DNA of 64,000 nucleotides from an uncultured Eubacteriales bacterium (lineage in GTDB: Bacteria; Bacillota; Clostridia; Oscillospirales; Acutalibacteraceae): assembly GCA_900315785.1 (NCBI GenBank), contig ONAL01000004.1, positions 19,021-83,020 on the forward strand. Reading direction: 5' to 3'. A program made the position numbers and the translations under genes. The notes under the pieces were generated by a model that saw nothing but the letters and a program-made list of their open reading frames with translations, did not search any database and was not told the origin of the DNA. This document shows, one piece after another, positions 44,462 through 52,780 of the stretch (positions are counted from its first letter, which is position 1; each line of letters begins with the position of its first letter).

Positions 44462-45667
44462 TTATTTTGTCTTTGTTTTTGCCGTAACTGCTACCCAGTT
44501 GCCGTAGTATTTTGCGCCGTCCTTCTTGAGATATGCTCTCACGCGGAAGGTGTATCGTGTGTTCTTTTTGAGCGGCTTCTTTGTGTATTTGAGCGCGCTC
44601 TTGTTGCAGAACTGCGACTTCGAGAACTTCTTGCCGCTCTTGAACTGAATCTCATAGCCCGTTACGTCGGAGAGCTTCTTTGAGGTCAGCGTAATCGAGT
44701 TTTTGGTAGCTTTGGTCGATACCTTAGGCTTAGCCGCGAGAACAAAGGTCGAGGTGATGTTGTAAGGCTCGCCTACAACGTCTGAGGGTGAGCGCAAGCC
44801 GTAGTAATAAGCGTCGCCGTATAAGTTGCCGTCGAATCCGCTCTGAACGGTGAACCAGAACTCAGCGTTCTTGTCCACTGACGCTCTGTAAACCTTGGTG
44901 TCGGCGTCGCCGTTGATTCTGAGCGTAGCGTTGCTCACGGAGAGGTTGCCGCTGCTGTTGTGCTTGTAAAGGTTTACGTACCAGCCGCCGTCATTATAGA
45001 GCACGGGAGCCTTTTTCTTGTGATTGAAGTTAATCGTCATCCTGCCCTTTGCGGGAGCCTTGATGTTGAAGTAGTCGATATCCATACAGGGGTTTCCGTC
45101 GCCGTCAACAAAGTCGCCTCCGACAGTGCCCGTGTACTTCTTTGAGAGAATGTACTTTGTAGCCGAAGCCTCGGAGTTGTTGCTTTCCTTTTCGTAGAAC
45201 TTGCCCTTTGTGAACGAGGTTCTGATTCTGTAGGAATGACTGCTCGCGTATCCGGGACCTGCCCAGATGCTAAGGTAGTAGTATTTGCCGCCCTGTGCGC
45301 CGATAAACGGTAATGTGACGCCCTTTTCGACCAAGTCAATCTCTGACATAGCGACAAGCTTCTTGGCGGAATCATAGACAAAGAATGTCCATCTTCCGTG
45401 CTGAGGCGTTTCGTTGGGTGTGAGGTTGTCGATGCTGATGTTGATTTTTCCGTCAACTTTTGAGATAAACTTGAAGTAATCGGAATCGAGCGCGGACGGC
45501 ATCGAACCCGTCAGGCTGTTTCCGAGTGTGATAAGCTGAGCCGAGCTGAAATCGTCGTTATCATCAGCCTCGGTCTGTGAACCGCCCGCGGCGAAGCTTA
45601 CGGGCATAGTCGTGAAAATTGAAACCGTAAGAATAGCCGCAATTAACAGTGATAATAATTTTTTCAT
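44462..45667 (-). CDS. Secreted protein with pre-peptidase-like beta domains and a C-terminal FN3 domain
   Basis: The 401-residue product has a signal peptide (about 1-26), then two beta-sandwich domains (about 35-165 and 170-310) that resemble bacterial pre-peptidase C-terminal domains (DDFSSAQLITLGNSLTGSM, DYFKFISKVDGKINISI; DYFNIKAPAKGRMTINF). A fibronectin type III domain (about 315-401: NSITLTSKKLSDVTGYEIQF, RYTFRVRAYLK) ends the protein. No protease domain is present, so it is probably a binding or structural exoprotein. Confidence 0.75.
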   Translation of the reverse strand: MKKLLSLLIAAILTVSIFTTMPVSFAAGGSQTEADDNDDFSSAQLITLGNSLTGSMPSALDSDYFKFISKVDGKINISIDNLTPNETPQHGRWTFFVYDSAKKLVAMSEIDLVEKGVTLPFIGAQGGKYYYLSIWAGPGYASSHSYRIRTSFTKGKFYEKESNNSEASATKYILSKKYTGTVGGDFVDGDGNPCMDIDYFNIKAPAKGRMTINFNHKKKAPVLYNDGGWYVNLYKHNSSGNLSVSNATLRINGDADTKVYRASVDKNAEFWFTVQSGFDGNLYGDAYYYGLRSPSDVVGEPYNITSTFVLAAKPKVSTKATKNSITLTSKKLSDVTGYEIQFKSGKKFSKSQFCNKSALKYTKKPLKKNTRYTFRVRAYLKKDGAKYYGNWVAVTAKTKTK

Positions 45668-45689
45668 AAATAATCACTCCTTTATTGAA

Positions 45690-45718
45690 ATATTATCACA
45701 ATTGTTTTTTATTGTAAA
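45690..45718 (-). promoter_or_regulatory. Promoter of the FN3 protein gene
   Basis: TTTACA (45713-45718) and TAATAT (45690-45695) on the minus strand, spacer 17. Confidence 0.5.
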
Positions 45719-45779
45719 GGCTGCAAACTGTATAAATACGCGGTTTTCAAAAAATATAATAAGAGAAACATCAAAAGGC

Positions 45780-45808
45780 TTGACTTTAATGGTTTAAAGT
45801 GCTAAAAT
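45780..45808 (+). promoter_or_regulatory. Promoter of the DAHP synthase gene
   Basis: TTGACT (45780-45785) and TAAAAT (45803-45808), spacer 17. Confidence 0.7.
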
Positions 45809-45855
45809 ATAGCTTGTCTGTATGAATTAAAAAGGTAATGTTAGGAGAGATTAAT

Positions 45856-46869
45856 TTGATTATTGTATTAAAACCGTCAACACCGCCCGAGCAAATCGAG
45901 CTTTTCACAAGTAAGCTTTGCTCCGACTATGACGTCAAGGTCAACCGCTGGGACGGAGTTCATTCAACGGTTCTCGGTCTTATCGGCGACACCCATACGG
46001 TAGATATCGAGTACATCGACGCACAGGATATCGTTGAGAGCGTCAAGCGCGTTCAGGAGCCGTACAAAAAGGCGAACAGAAAGTTCCACCCCGAGAACAC
46101 CGTCATCAAGATTAACGACAAGGTGAGCATCGGCGACGGCAGCCTTCATATTATGGCAGGTCCCTGTTCGGTCGAGAGCGAGGAGCAGATTGTCGAAATC
46201 GCAAAGTCGGTCGAGAAATCGGGTGCTACTCTGCTTCGCGGCGGCGCTTTCAAGCCCAGAACCTCGCCCTACGCTTTCCAGGGACTCAAGTCCGAGGGAC
46301 TTGATTTGCTCAAAATTGCGCGCAAGGAAACGGGACTTCCGATTGTAACCGAAATTATGCGCGCTTCGCATATCGATATGTTCGAGAACGTCGACATCAT
46401 TCAGGTCGGCGCAAGAAATATGCAGAACTTTGACCTGCTCCGTGAGCTCGGCAGAACAAAAAAGCCTATTCTCTTAAAGCGCGGTCTTTCCGCGACAATC
46501 GAGGAATGGCTGATGAGCGCCGAGTATATTATGGCAGGCGGCAACGACAACGTAATTCTCTGTGAGCGCGGTATCCGCACCTACGAGACCTACACGAGAA
46601 ACACCCTTGATATCGCGGCAATTCCGATTGTCAAGAAGCTCTCGCACCTTCCCGTAGTAGTTGACCCGAGCCACGCTTCGGGCAAGAGCTGGCTTGTTGA
46701 GCCGCTCGCGATGGCGGCTGTCGCGGCAGGAACCGACGGACTTATCATTGAGGTTCACAACGACCCGCCCCACGCGCTTTCCGACGGTGCCCAGTCGCTC
46801 ACGCCCAAGCAGTTCGACGGCGTGGCGAAGAAGATTTTCGCGCTCAAGAAAAGCTTGGAAAAGGTTTAA
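45856..46869 (+). CDS. aroF: 3-deoxy-7-phosphoheptulonate synthase (DAHP synthase, AroF/KDPS-like class)
   Basis: The 337-residue product is best started at TTG 45856, six bases after AGGAGAG, giving MIIVLKPSTPPEQIE, the usual opening of this class; an earlier in-frame ATG 45838 lies before the site. An N-terminal ferredoxin-like regulatory domain (about 1-65) precedes the barrel: MAGPCSVESEEQI, LLRGGAFKPRTSPYAFQG, VGARNMQNFDLL, PILLKRG, VVVDPSHASGKSW. It commits carbon to the shikimate pathway that feeds TrpE. It stands alone between its promoter and a terminator. Confidence 0.93.
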   Translation: MIIVLKPSTPPEQIELFTSKLCSDYDVKVNRWDGVHSTVLGLIGDTHTVDIEYIDAQDIVESVKRVQEPYKKANRKFHPENTVIKINDKVSIGDGSLHIMAGPCSVESEEQIVEIAKSVEKSGATLLRGGAFKPRTSPYAFQGLKSEGLDLLKIARKETGLPIVTEIMRASHIDMFENVDIIQVGARNMQNFDLLRELGRTKKPILLKRGLSATIEEWLMSAEYIMAGGNDNVILCERGIRTYETYTRNTLDIAAIPIVKKLSHLPVVVDPSHASGKSWLVEPLAMAAVAAGTDGLIIEVHNDPPHALSDGAQSLTPKQFDGVAKKIFALKKSLEKV

Positions 46870-46879
46870 AACACTTTCG

Positions 46880-46904
46880 GCGGAAGCTTCGGCTTCCGCT
46901 TTTT
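46880..46904 (+). terminator. Intrinsic terminator
   Basis: GCGGAAGC / GCTTCCGC with a TTCG tetraloop and TTTTT tail. Confidence 0.88.
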
Positions 46905-47022
46905 CTTGTTTTACGTCCTTTTGTTGTGCAGTGTGTACAAATCTGAAGGGGTAATTTTGGTGAGATTTATTTTTGATATTATGATAAAATAAACAGGTAA
47001 AAACTCTTTAGGAGGTAAATTT

Positions 47023-48186
47023 ATGAGAAAATTAAAGAAGTCTGTCAGCGTTATTCTGGCTGCGGTTATGCTCTTGAGCGTTATGCTTATTGCTCCGATT
47101 ACAGCTCACGCTGAAACACTCAACTACGATCTGGTTCTGGGCAAATCGTATACAAAGACCGTTCCCGAGCCGACAACGCTCTACGGTATCGTTATGAGCC
47201 AGACCTATCACATCTACAGCTTCACTATGACAAGCGCGTCAAACGTAAAGGTTTCCTTTACAACAAAGAGCGCTTCTCAGACCTGGAGCCTCAGAAGCAC
47301 CGACTACGACGTCAGCACAGGCACAAACCACGGCGGCGTTTACGGCTGTTATCTTCCCAAGGACAAGACCTACTCGATTACGGTTTCGGGCGCAGGCAAG
47401 TACACTCTAAGGGTTGATACCGACGCTCCCGACGTTATCAGCACAAAGTCCAAGTCCTGCAAGATAGGCGATTCAAAGAAGACCGTCGCCTTTACCTACA
47501 CGGGTACAGACGGCTATGCCAAGGATAACCTCACCGTCGGTTCCAAGAACAAGAAGGTCGCTACCGTAAGCTATGAGATTACAGCCGCCAACAAGGGAAA
47601 GTTCACAATCACCCCGAAAGCAGCCGGCAAGACCTACATTATGCTCCGTATGAAGGGCAGTAACACGATTAAGTTCACGGTTTACGTAACCCAGTCCTAC
47701 TGGTTTATCGCAAAGGGCAGCACCCAGAAGGCGCCTGCTCCCATCGGTATCTCAAAGCCCAAGTGGTCGTCCGCCAACAAGAAGGTCGCCGTCATTAACA
47801 AAAAGACAGGCAAGGTAAGAGCCAAGAAGGGCGGCAGAGTGAACTTCACCGCAAAGAAGGGCAAGGTCAACTTCCGCATAACCGGAGTTGTTACCGACTA
47901 TATCGTCATCGGCAAGCGCGCCTACAGACAGCTTAAGGACATAGTAAATAATCCCGAAAAGCTCAAGATTTACAACGTCTACAGCGGTTATTCCAAGCAG
48001 ATTTACTCGGGTCAGAAGGTTCCCGTAGTAATGGTTGACTACGGCAGCACGAACGAGAACGGTGCAATGATCAGACACAAGATTGTCGCTTGGTATGACG
48101 ACGTATATGAAGTCCACTACGCCAATAACTGGAGCGTTGATAACATCATAGGCAGAAGAAGAATCGATCCCTCAAAGATTAAATAA
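47023..48186 (+). CDS. Secreted Ig-like domain protein
   Basis: The 387-residue product has a signal peptide (about 1-28) and a beta-sandwich (about 30-140) followed by two Ig-like (Big_2-like) regions: TVGSKNKKVATVSYEI (about 165-220) and WSSANKKVAVINKKTGKVRAKKGG (about 245-290), then a Tyr-rich C-terminal domain of about 95 residues that I do not recognise. No enzyme motif is seen. AGGAGG precedes the start and a terminator follows. Confidence 0.75.
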   Translation: MRKLKKSVSVILAAVMLLSVMLIAPITAHAETLNYDLVLGKSYTKTVPEPTTLYGIVMSQTYHIYSFTMTSASNVKVSFTTKSASQTWSLRSTDYDVSTGTNHGGVYGCYLPKDKTYSITVSGAGKYTLRVDTDAPDVISTKSKSCKIGDSKKTVAFTYTGTDGYAKDNLTVGSKNKKVATVSYEITAANKGKFTITPKAAGKTYIMLRMKGSNTIKFTVYVTQSYWFIAKGSTQKAPAPIGISKPKWSSANKKVAVINKKTGKVRAKKGGRVNFTAKKGKVNFRITGVVTDYIVIGKRAYRQLKDIVNNPEKLKIYNVYSGYSKQIYSGQKVPVVMVDYGSTNENGAMIRHKIVAWYDDVYEVHYANNWSVDNIIGRRRIDPSKIK

Positions 48187-48195
48187 TTCGGCTAT

Positions 48196-48226
48196 CAGCG
48201 GCAAGCGTCAGGCTTGCCGCTGTTTT
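48196..48226 (+). terminator. Intrinsic terminator
   Basis: CAGCGGCAAGC / GCTTGCCGCTG stem followed by TTTTG. Confidence 0.8.
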
Positions 48227-48322
48227 GTTACTTTATAGGAAACTGCTACTCCCTATTGATGAAAACTAAGACGCCATATACAAACTGAGCGGTGGTTGCG
48301 CGCGCTTTCTTAGGATACACGG

Positions 48323-48351
48323 TTGCTATTTTCTGAAAAAATTGGTATGAT
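48323..48351 (+). promoter_or_regulatory. Promoter of the thioesterase-HAD gene group
   Basis: TTGCTA (48323-48328) and TATGAT (48346-48351), spacer 17, with a TGG extension before the -10. Confidence 0.6.
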
Positions 48352-48380
48352 ATATTCATACTTTTTAAGGTGGTATTTTT

Positions 48381-48773
48381 ATGGTGAAAATCGGAGACAA
48401 AAACGAGATTATTACTAAGGTTGAGAAGCCCTACCTCGCAAGCTCAATGAAGAGCGGCTGCCTCGATGTTTTCGCGACGCCGATGGTTGTTGCGTTTATG
48501 GAGGAAACCGCGCTGGAGCTGCTTGAGCCGAGCCTTCCTGACGGAATCACAACCGTCGGAACCGAGGTGAACGTGCGTCATATTTCGCCCACGCCGCTCG
48601 GCGCAGAGGTGAGATTCACGGCGGAGCTTGTTGAGAGCGACGACCGCTTCTTTTCCTTTAAGGTAGAGGCATACGACAAGGCGGGACTTATCGCCGAGGG
48701 AACTCACACCCGAGCCAGCGTCAAGGCTGAAAAATTCGAGAAGAAAGCGAACGAAAAGTACGATGAAATATAA
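48381..48773 (+). CDS. Hot-dog thioesterase, fluoroacetyl-CoA thioesterase (FlK)-like
   Basis: The 130-residue product is a single hot-dog domain. DVFATPMVVAFMEETALELL and GTEVNVRHISPTPLGAEVRF match the FlK-like thioesterases: Thr and Glu of the first motif and His of the second are the catalytic set in that family. Most relatives hydrolyse short acyl-CoA, not necessarily fluoroacetyl-CoA. It overlaps the HAD phosphatase gene by 11 bases. Confidence 0.85.
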   Translation: MVKIGDKNEIITKVEKPYLASSMKSGCLDVFATPMVVAFMEETALELLEPSLPDGITTVGTEVNVRHISPTPLGAEVRFTAELVESDDRFFSFKVEAYDKAGLIAEGTHTRASVKAEKFEKKANEKYDEI

Positions 48774-49416
48774 GTATATTCTCTTCGACCTCGACGGCAC
48801 GATTTCTCAGAGCGCCGAGGGCATTCGCTACAGCCTCGAGAGCGTGCTTGAGAAGTACGGCAAGAGGAATGTGGATTTGTCCGACTACACGCGTTACATC
48901 GGACCGCCGCTCCTCGATACACTTCTCAATCTCTGCGGACTTGAGCCCGAGCTCTGTGACGAAGCGTACGAGCACTACAAGGGAGTGTATTCGCGTGAGG
49001 GCAAGCTGATGAACAAGCCCTACGACGGAATTACCCGGGTTCTGGAGACCCTAAGAAGCAAAGGCCTGAAGCTCGCCGTCTGCACCTCAAAGCTTGAGCC
49101 CACGGCAGTCACCGTTATGAACGAGCTGGGTCTCGCCGATTATTTCGACGCGATTGCGGGCTCAAACCGCGACAGCACACGCAAGGACAAAAAAGACCTT
49201 ATCCCTTACGCTATCGGGAAGCTCGGAGGCTCCCCCGACGAAAAGGACAAGGCGGTTATGCTCGGCGATACCTGGTACGACGCAAAGGGCGCGTACGAGT
49301 GCGGAGTTGATTTTGTCGCCTGTCGTTACGGCTACGGCGACAACGGCGAAATGGAGAAGTACAGCCCCGTCGCTCACGTCGACAGCCCTCTTGAGCTTAT
49401 CGATTTGTTAGGCTGA
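48763..49416 (+). CDS. HAD-family phosphatase (phosphoglycolate phosphatase-like)
   Basis: The 217-residue product has all HAD motifs: LFDLDGTISQS (I), VCTSK (II), Lys in SNRDSTRKDKKD (III region) and VMLGDTWYDAKGA (IV), plus a helical cap at about 18-85. It resembles Gph/PpaX-like enzymes that clear small phosphorylated metabolites. The substrate is not certain. It overlaps the preceding thioesterase gene. Confidence 0.88.
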   Translation: MKYKYILFDLDGTISQSAEGIRYSLESVLEKYGKRNVDLSDYTRYIGPPLLDTLLNLCGLEPELCDEAYEHYKGVYSREGKLMNKPYDGITRVLETLRSKGLKLAVCTSKLEPTAVTVMNELGLADYFDAIAGSNRDSTRKDKKDLIPYAIGKLGGSPDEKDKAVMLGDTWYDAKGAYECGVDFVACRYGYGDNGEMEKYSPVAHVDSPLELIDLLG

Positions 49417-49463
49417 TTCTTCTAAAACCCGAAGCATCTGCATATGCTTTCTCGGGTGATAAT

Positions 49464-49952
49464 ATGTTCATTTTCTCGTTCGAAAAACGAAAGGGATACA
49501 AGCTCGCGGCGATATTCGTCTCCGCGCTCTTTTTGGTGTCGCTCTGCCTTTTCATTGCGTTTGAGAGACACGACGCGGTCAAAGGCTACGCGACCGCCGA
49601 CGAGGTCGGCCGCTACGTCACCGAGGCTCCCGATACAGAGGGAAGGCTCGGGTTCCTCTCTCAGTTCGGCATTGAAGCCGAGCCCGATTCCGAGGTCTGC
49701 GACAGCGTGGTTATCCCAAAGGCTTTCGACGATACATACAACGACTACAACTCCCTTCAAAAGGGGATAGGGCTGGAGCTCGAACCGTTCAGGGGCGAAA
49801 GCGTCAGCCGATTTACATACAGGATAAAGGACAGCCGTTACCGTGTAACGCTGCTCTGCTTCAAGGCTCACGTCATCGCCGGGCACATATCAAGCGGAGT
49901 ATACGGAGAGCGGTATTTAAGGCTGAATTCGCGCTATGGAAAGACTGGATAA
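49464..49952 (+). CDS. DUF4830-like membrane-anchored protein
   Basis: The 162-residue product has one membrane helix (about 15-33) and an exterior domain with GRLGFLSQFGIEAEPDSEV, VVIPKAFDDTYNDYNSLQK and YRIKDSRYRVTLLCFKAHVIAGH, the pattern of the DUF4830 proteins of clostridia. The role is unknown. It overlaps the next gene, a pseudouridine synthase, by 17 bases. Confidence 0.75.
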   Translation: MFIFSFEKRKGYKLAAIFVSALFLVSLCLFIAFERHDAVKGYATADEVGRYVTEAPDTEGRLGFLSQFGIEAEPDSEVCDSVVIPKAFDDTYNDYNSLQKGIGLELEPFRGESVSRFTYRIKDSRYRVTLLCFKAHVIAGHISSGVYGERYLRLNSRYGKTG

Positions 49953-50643
49953 AATACTCGTCTCGCAGGGCATAGGCTCTCGGAAGGAAGTCCAAAAGTT
50001 AATACGTTCAAAGTCCGTAACGGTCAACTCAGAGCTTGTCACAAAGCCCGAAACAAAGCTTGACCCCGACGAAGCGGAGATTTGTGTCAAAGGCAGAAGG
50101 CTCAGTTTCAAAAAGCACATTTATCTTATGCTTCACAAGCCGTCGGGCTACGTCAGCGCAACCGAGGATAATCTGAGCGCCACTGTTATGGAGCTCGTCC
50201 CGAAAGAGTTTATGCGGAAGGGCTTGGCTCCTGCGGGCAGGCTCGACAAGGACACCGAGGGGCTTTTGATTCTGACCGACGACGGCGATTTTGCCCACAG
50301 GCTGATTTCACCGAAGAGCAAGGTGTACAAGCGTTACTACGCCGAGCTCGACTTCGGCATTACCGAGGACGACGTCAGAAAATTCAGAGAGGGAATAGAG
50401 CTTGACAACGGCGAGAAATGCCTGTCGGCAAGGCTCGAAAAGGCGGGAGAAACCTCGGCTTTTGCCGAAATCTGCGAGGGAAAATTCCACCAGATTAAAA
50501 AAATGTTCGCCGCCTGCTCAAAAAAAGTTTTGTATCTCAAAAGAGTTTCAATCGGCGGTCTGAAACTTGATGGCAACTTGCCTAAAGGAGAATGCCGAGA
50601 GTTGACAAAAACTGAAAAAGATGCCTTATTTATTGGCATTTAG
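49936..50643 (+). CDS. rsuA: RsuA-family 16S rRNA pseudouridine synthase
   Basis: The 235-residue product has an S4 RNA-binding domain (about 1-60: MERLDKILVSQGIGSRKEVQ) and a synthase domain with APAGRLDKDTEGLLILTDDG, whose Asp is catalytic, and HQIKKMFAACSKKVLYLKR. Length and motifs fit RsuA (modifying position 516 of 16S rRNA) better than RluB. It acts on ribosomal RNA during assembly. Confidence 0.88.
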   Translation: MERLDKILVSQGIGSRKEVQKLIRSKSVTVNSELVTKPETKLDPDEAEICVKGRRLSFKKHIYLMLHKPSGYVSATEDNLSATVMELVPKEFMRKGLAPAGRLDKDTEGLLILTDDGDFAHRLISPKSKVYKRYYAELDFGITEDDVRKFREGIELDNGEKCLSARLEKAGETSAFAEICEGKFHQIKKMFAACSKKVLYLKRVSIGGLKLDGNLPKGECRELTKTEKDALFIGI

Positions 50644-50652
50644 CACAAAAAA

Positions 50653-50685
50653 GGGACGTCGTTTTTTACGTCGTCCTCATTTTAT
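50653..50685 (+). terminator. Probable intrinsic terminator
   Basis: GGACG-T-CG pairs with CG-T-CGTCC around a T-rich loop, followed by TCATTTTAT. Confidence 0.5.
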
Positions 50686-50790
50686 ATAAAAACCTTGATA
50701 AAACTTTGTTTACTTTACAAATGGTAAAAAATGAGATAAGGTGTTAAAATACTATTGTGAAAATTTTATCATTATTTGGAGGAATAATGT

Positions 50791-51894
50791 ATGGCAAATG
50801 TAAGTTTAAAACACGTTTATAAAATCTATGACGGCGACGTTGTTGCTGTAACAGATTTCAACCTTGAGATTGATGATAAAGAATTTATCATTCTCGTAGG
50901 TCCTTCAGGCTGCGGTAAGTCCACAACTCTCCGTATGATCGCAGGTCTCGAGGATATCTCCAAGGGCGAGCTCTACATCGGCGACAAGCTTTGCAACGAC
51001 GTAACACCTAAGGACAGAGATATCGCGATGGTTTTCCAGAACTACGCTCTCTATCCTCATATGTCCGTTTATGACAACATGGCTTTCGGCCTTAAGCTCC
51101 GCAAGATGCCTAAGGAAGAAATCAAGAAGAGAGTTGAGGAAGCTGCGCGCATCCTCGGCATCGAGCAGTACCTCGACAGAAAGCCGAAGGCTCTCTCCGG
51201 CGGTCAGAGACAGCGTGTTGCTCTCGGTCGTGCTATCGTTCGTGATCCTAAGGTATTCCTTCTTGACGAGCCGCTCTCCAACCTCGACGCTAAGTTAAGA
51301 GCTCAGATGCGTACCGAGATTTCCAAGCTCTATCAGAGACTCGGCACAACATTCATCTACGTAACTCATGACCAGACCGAGGCTATGACAATGGGTACTC
51401 GTATCGTTGTTATGAAGGACGGTTTCGTTCAGCAGGTTGACACACCTCAGAACCTCTACGACAAGCCCTGCAACGAGTTCGTAGCTGGCTTCATCGGCTC
51501 GCCTCAGATGAACTTTGCCGAGGCTACAGTTACTAAGGGCGGCAAGGCTCTTAAGTTTGACAAGTATGAGCTCCCGCTTCCCGCTGACAAGGCTGAGGCT
51601 CTCAAGGCTTACGACGGCAAGGAAGTTGTATTCGGTATCCGTCCTGAGCACGTTCACGATGAGCCCGACTTCCTCGAGAAGGCTCCCAAGGACGCTATCA
51701 TGGACGCAAGCGTTGACGTAACAGAGCTTATGGGCGCAGAGATTTACCTCTATGTAAACATCAACGGCGCTTCCATCACTGCTCGTGTTGATCCCGCTTC
51801 CAAGGCTAAGCCCGGCGACACAATCAAGATTGCGTTTGACCTTTCCAGAATCCACATATTCGATAAGGAAACGGAAAAGACTATCACTAACTGA
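50791..51894 (+). CDS. msmX: Sugar ABC transporter ATP-binding protein, MsmX/UgpC type
   Basis: The 367-residue product is a CUT1-type ATPase: Walker A GPSGCGKST (about 37-45), Q-loop FQNYALYPHM, signature LSGGQRQRVALGRAI, Walker B FLLDEPLSNLD, H-loop THDQTEAM and a C-terminal OB-type regulatory domain (about 240-360). In Gram-positive bacteria a single such ATPase serves many sugar importers, which fits the absence of permease or binding-protein genes here. TTTGGAGGA precedes the start; a terminator follows. Confidence 0.92.
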   Translation: MANVSLKHVYKIYDGDVVAVTDFNLEIDDKEFIILVGPSGCGKSTTLRMIAGLEDISKGELYIGDKLCNDVTPKDRDIAMVFQNYALYPHMSVYDNMAFGLKLRKMPKEEIKKRVEEAARILGIEQYLDRKPKALSGGQRQRVALGRAIVRDPKVFLLDEPLSNLDAKLRAQMRTEISKLYQRLGTTFIYVTHDQTEAMTMGTRIVVMKDGFVQQVDTPQNLYDKPCNEFVAGFIGSPQMNFAEATVTKGGKALKFDKYELPLPADKAEALKAYDGKEVVFGIRPEHVHDEPDFLEKAPKDAIMDASVDVTELMGAEIYLYVNINGASITARVDPASKAKPGDTIKIAFDLSRIHIFDKETEKTITN

Positions 51895-51907
51895 TAACAG
51901 TAGATTG

Positions 51908-51948
51908 ACTGAACGTTCCCTTTACGGGAGCGTTCAGTTTTCATTTTT
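51908..51948 (+). terminator. Intrinsic terminator
   Basis: ACTGAACG / CGTTCAGT outer stem with an inner TCCC / GGGA stem, then TTTTCATTTTTT. Confidence 0.8.
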
Positions 51949-51961
51949 TGAGGTGTTTTTT

Positions 51962-52723
51962 ATGAAGAAAAAGTTTTTATCGATTGCCGCGGTTATCCTT
52001 GTTCTCGCAATGTCCGTTTCGCTCTTCGGCTGCTCGTCAGGCGGCGACTCGAACTCCGCTCTCAAGGATAATCTTGAGTATGCCAAGGCAAAGGTACAGG
52101 ATTATGTCGAGTGGCAGGCTAAGTACGACTCCGAGTTCTATGACGAGATGTACTCCAAGGCGTATCTCGCCGCTCTCGCGTTCAAGCCCGACTACACCGA
52201 CGAACAGCTCCAGACTCTTGCTCGTTACCTCTATGTCGATACAATCACCGTAACCGACGACCAGGGCAAGATTGTTGCGGCGCTTCCCTCAGACGAGAAG
52301 GGAAAGAACATCTCCGATATCTCCGAGAAGAAGCAGTACAAGGCTATCCTCAAATGGATTTACCCCAGAATGGCGTCGGAACCCGCAAAGGTTGAGGGCA
52401 GCGACGAGTACGCGATGGAGATTGCCGTTCAGCGCAGCGACGAGACAGGCGTTGTTATCGTAAGCTTCAATACAGACGCTTACGGCAAGGTTATCGGCGC
52501 AAACCTCGCTCAGGAATCGGGCAACAACGTAGTGGTTGCTCAGAACGATGTTGTTATCAGCTCCACTGTTGACGGCGTTGAGGTCGGCAAGGCTCTCAAG
52601 GACTACGGCGTAACCTCAAAGGAAGTCGAGTCCGACAGCTTCACACTCAAGGCAGGCGACAACAAGCTCACAGCTTCTGCCGATACGCTCGACAGCTACA
52701 CAATCATTTGTGCGGAAAAGTAA
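51962..52723 (+). CDS. Lipoprotein with a solitary Cache-like sensor domain
   Basis: The start is ATG 51962 after GAGGTG. The 253-residue product has a lipobox LFGC (Cys about 24) and an extracellular domain (about 35-250) that looks like a Cache/PDC sensor: a long helix (YAKAKVQDYVEWQAKYDSEF), then LYVDTITVTDDQGKIVAALP and later VVVAQNDVVISSTVDGVEVGKAL, the repeated strand pattern of such domains. Cache domains normally feed a kinase or chemoreceptor through the membrane; here the output is missing, so it may pass ligand to a partner. Read-through from the ATPase gene is possible. Function not assigned. Confidence 0.7.
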   Translation: MKKKFLSIAAVILVLAMSVSLFGCSSGGDSNSALKDNLEYAKAKVQDYVEWQAKYDSEFYDEMYSKAYLAALAFKPDYTDEQLQTLARYLYVDTITVTDDQGKIVAALPSDEKGKNISDISEKKQYKAILKWIYPRMASEPAKVEGSDEYAMEIAVQRSDETGVVIVSFNTDAYGKVIGANLAQESGNNVVVAQNDVVISSTVDGVEVGKALKDYGVTSKEVESDSFTLKAGDNKLTASADTLDSYTIICAEK

Positions 52724-52738
52724 TTCAGGCAAAAATTC

Positions 52739-52768
52739 AGGACGCTCCTCGGAGCGTCCTTCTTTTTA
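52739..52768. terminator. Terminator between convergent genes
   Basis: AGGACGCTCC / GGAGCGTCCT with a two-base loop followed by TTCTTTTTAT. Confidence 0.85.
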
Positions 52769-52780
52769 TATTGTGTGTTT

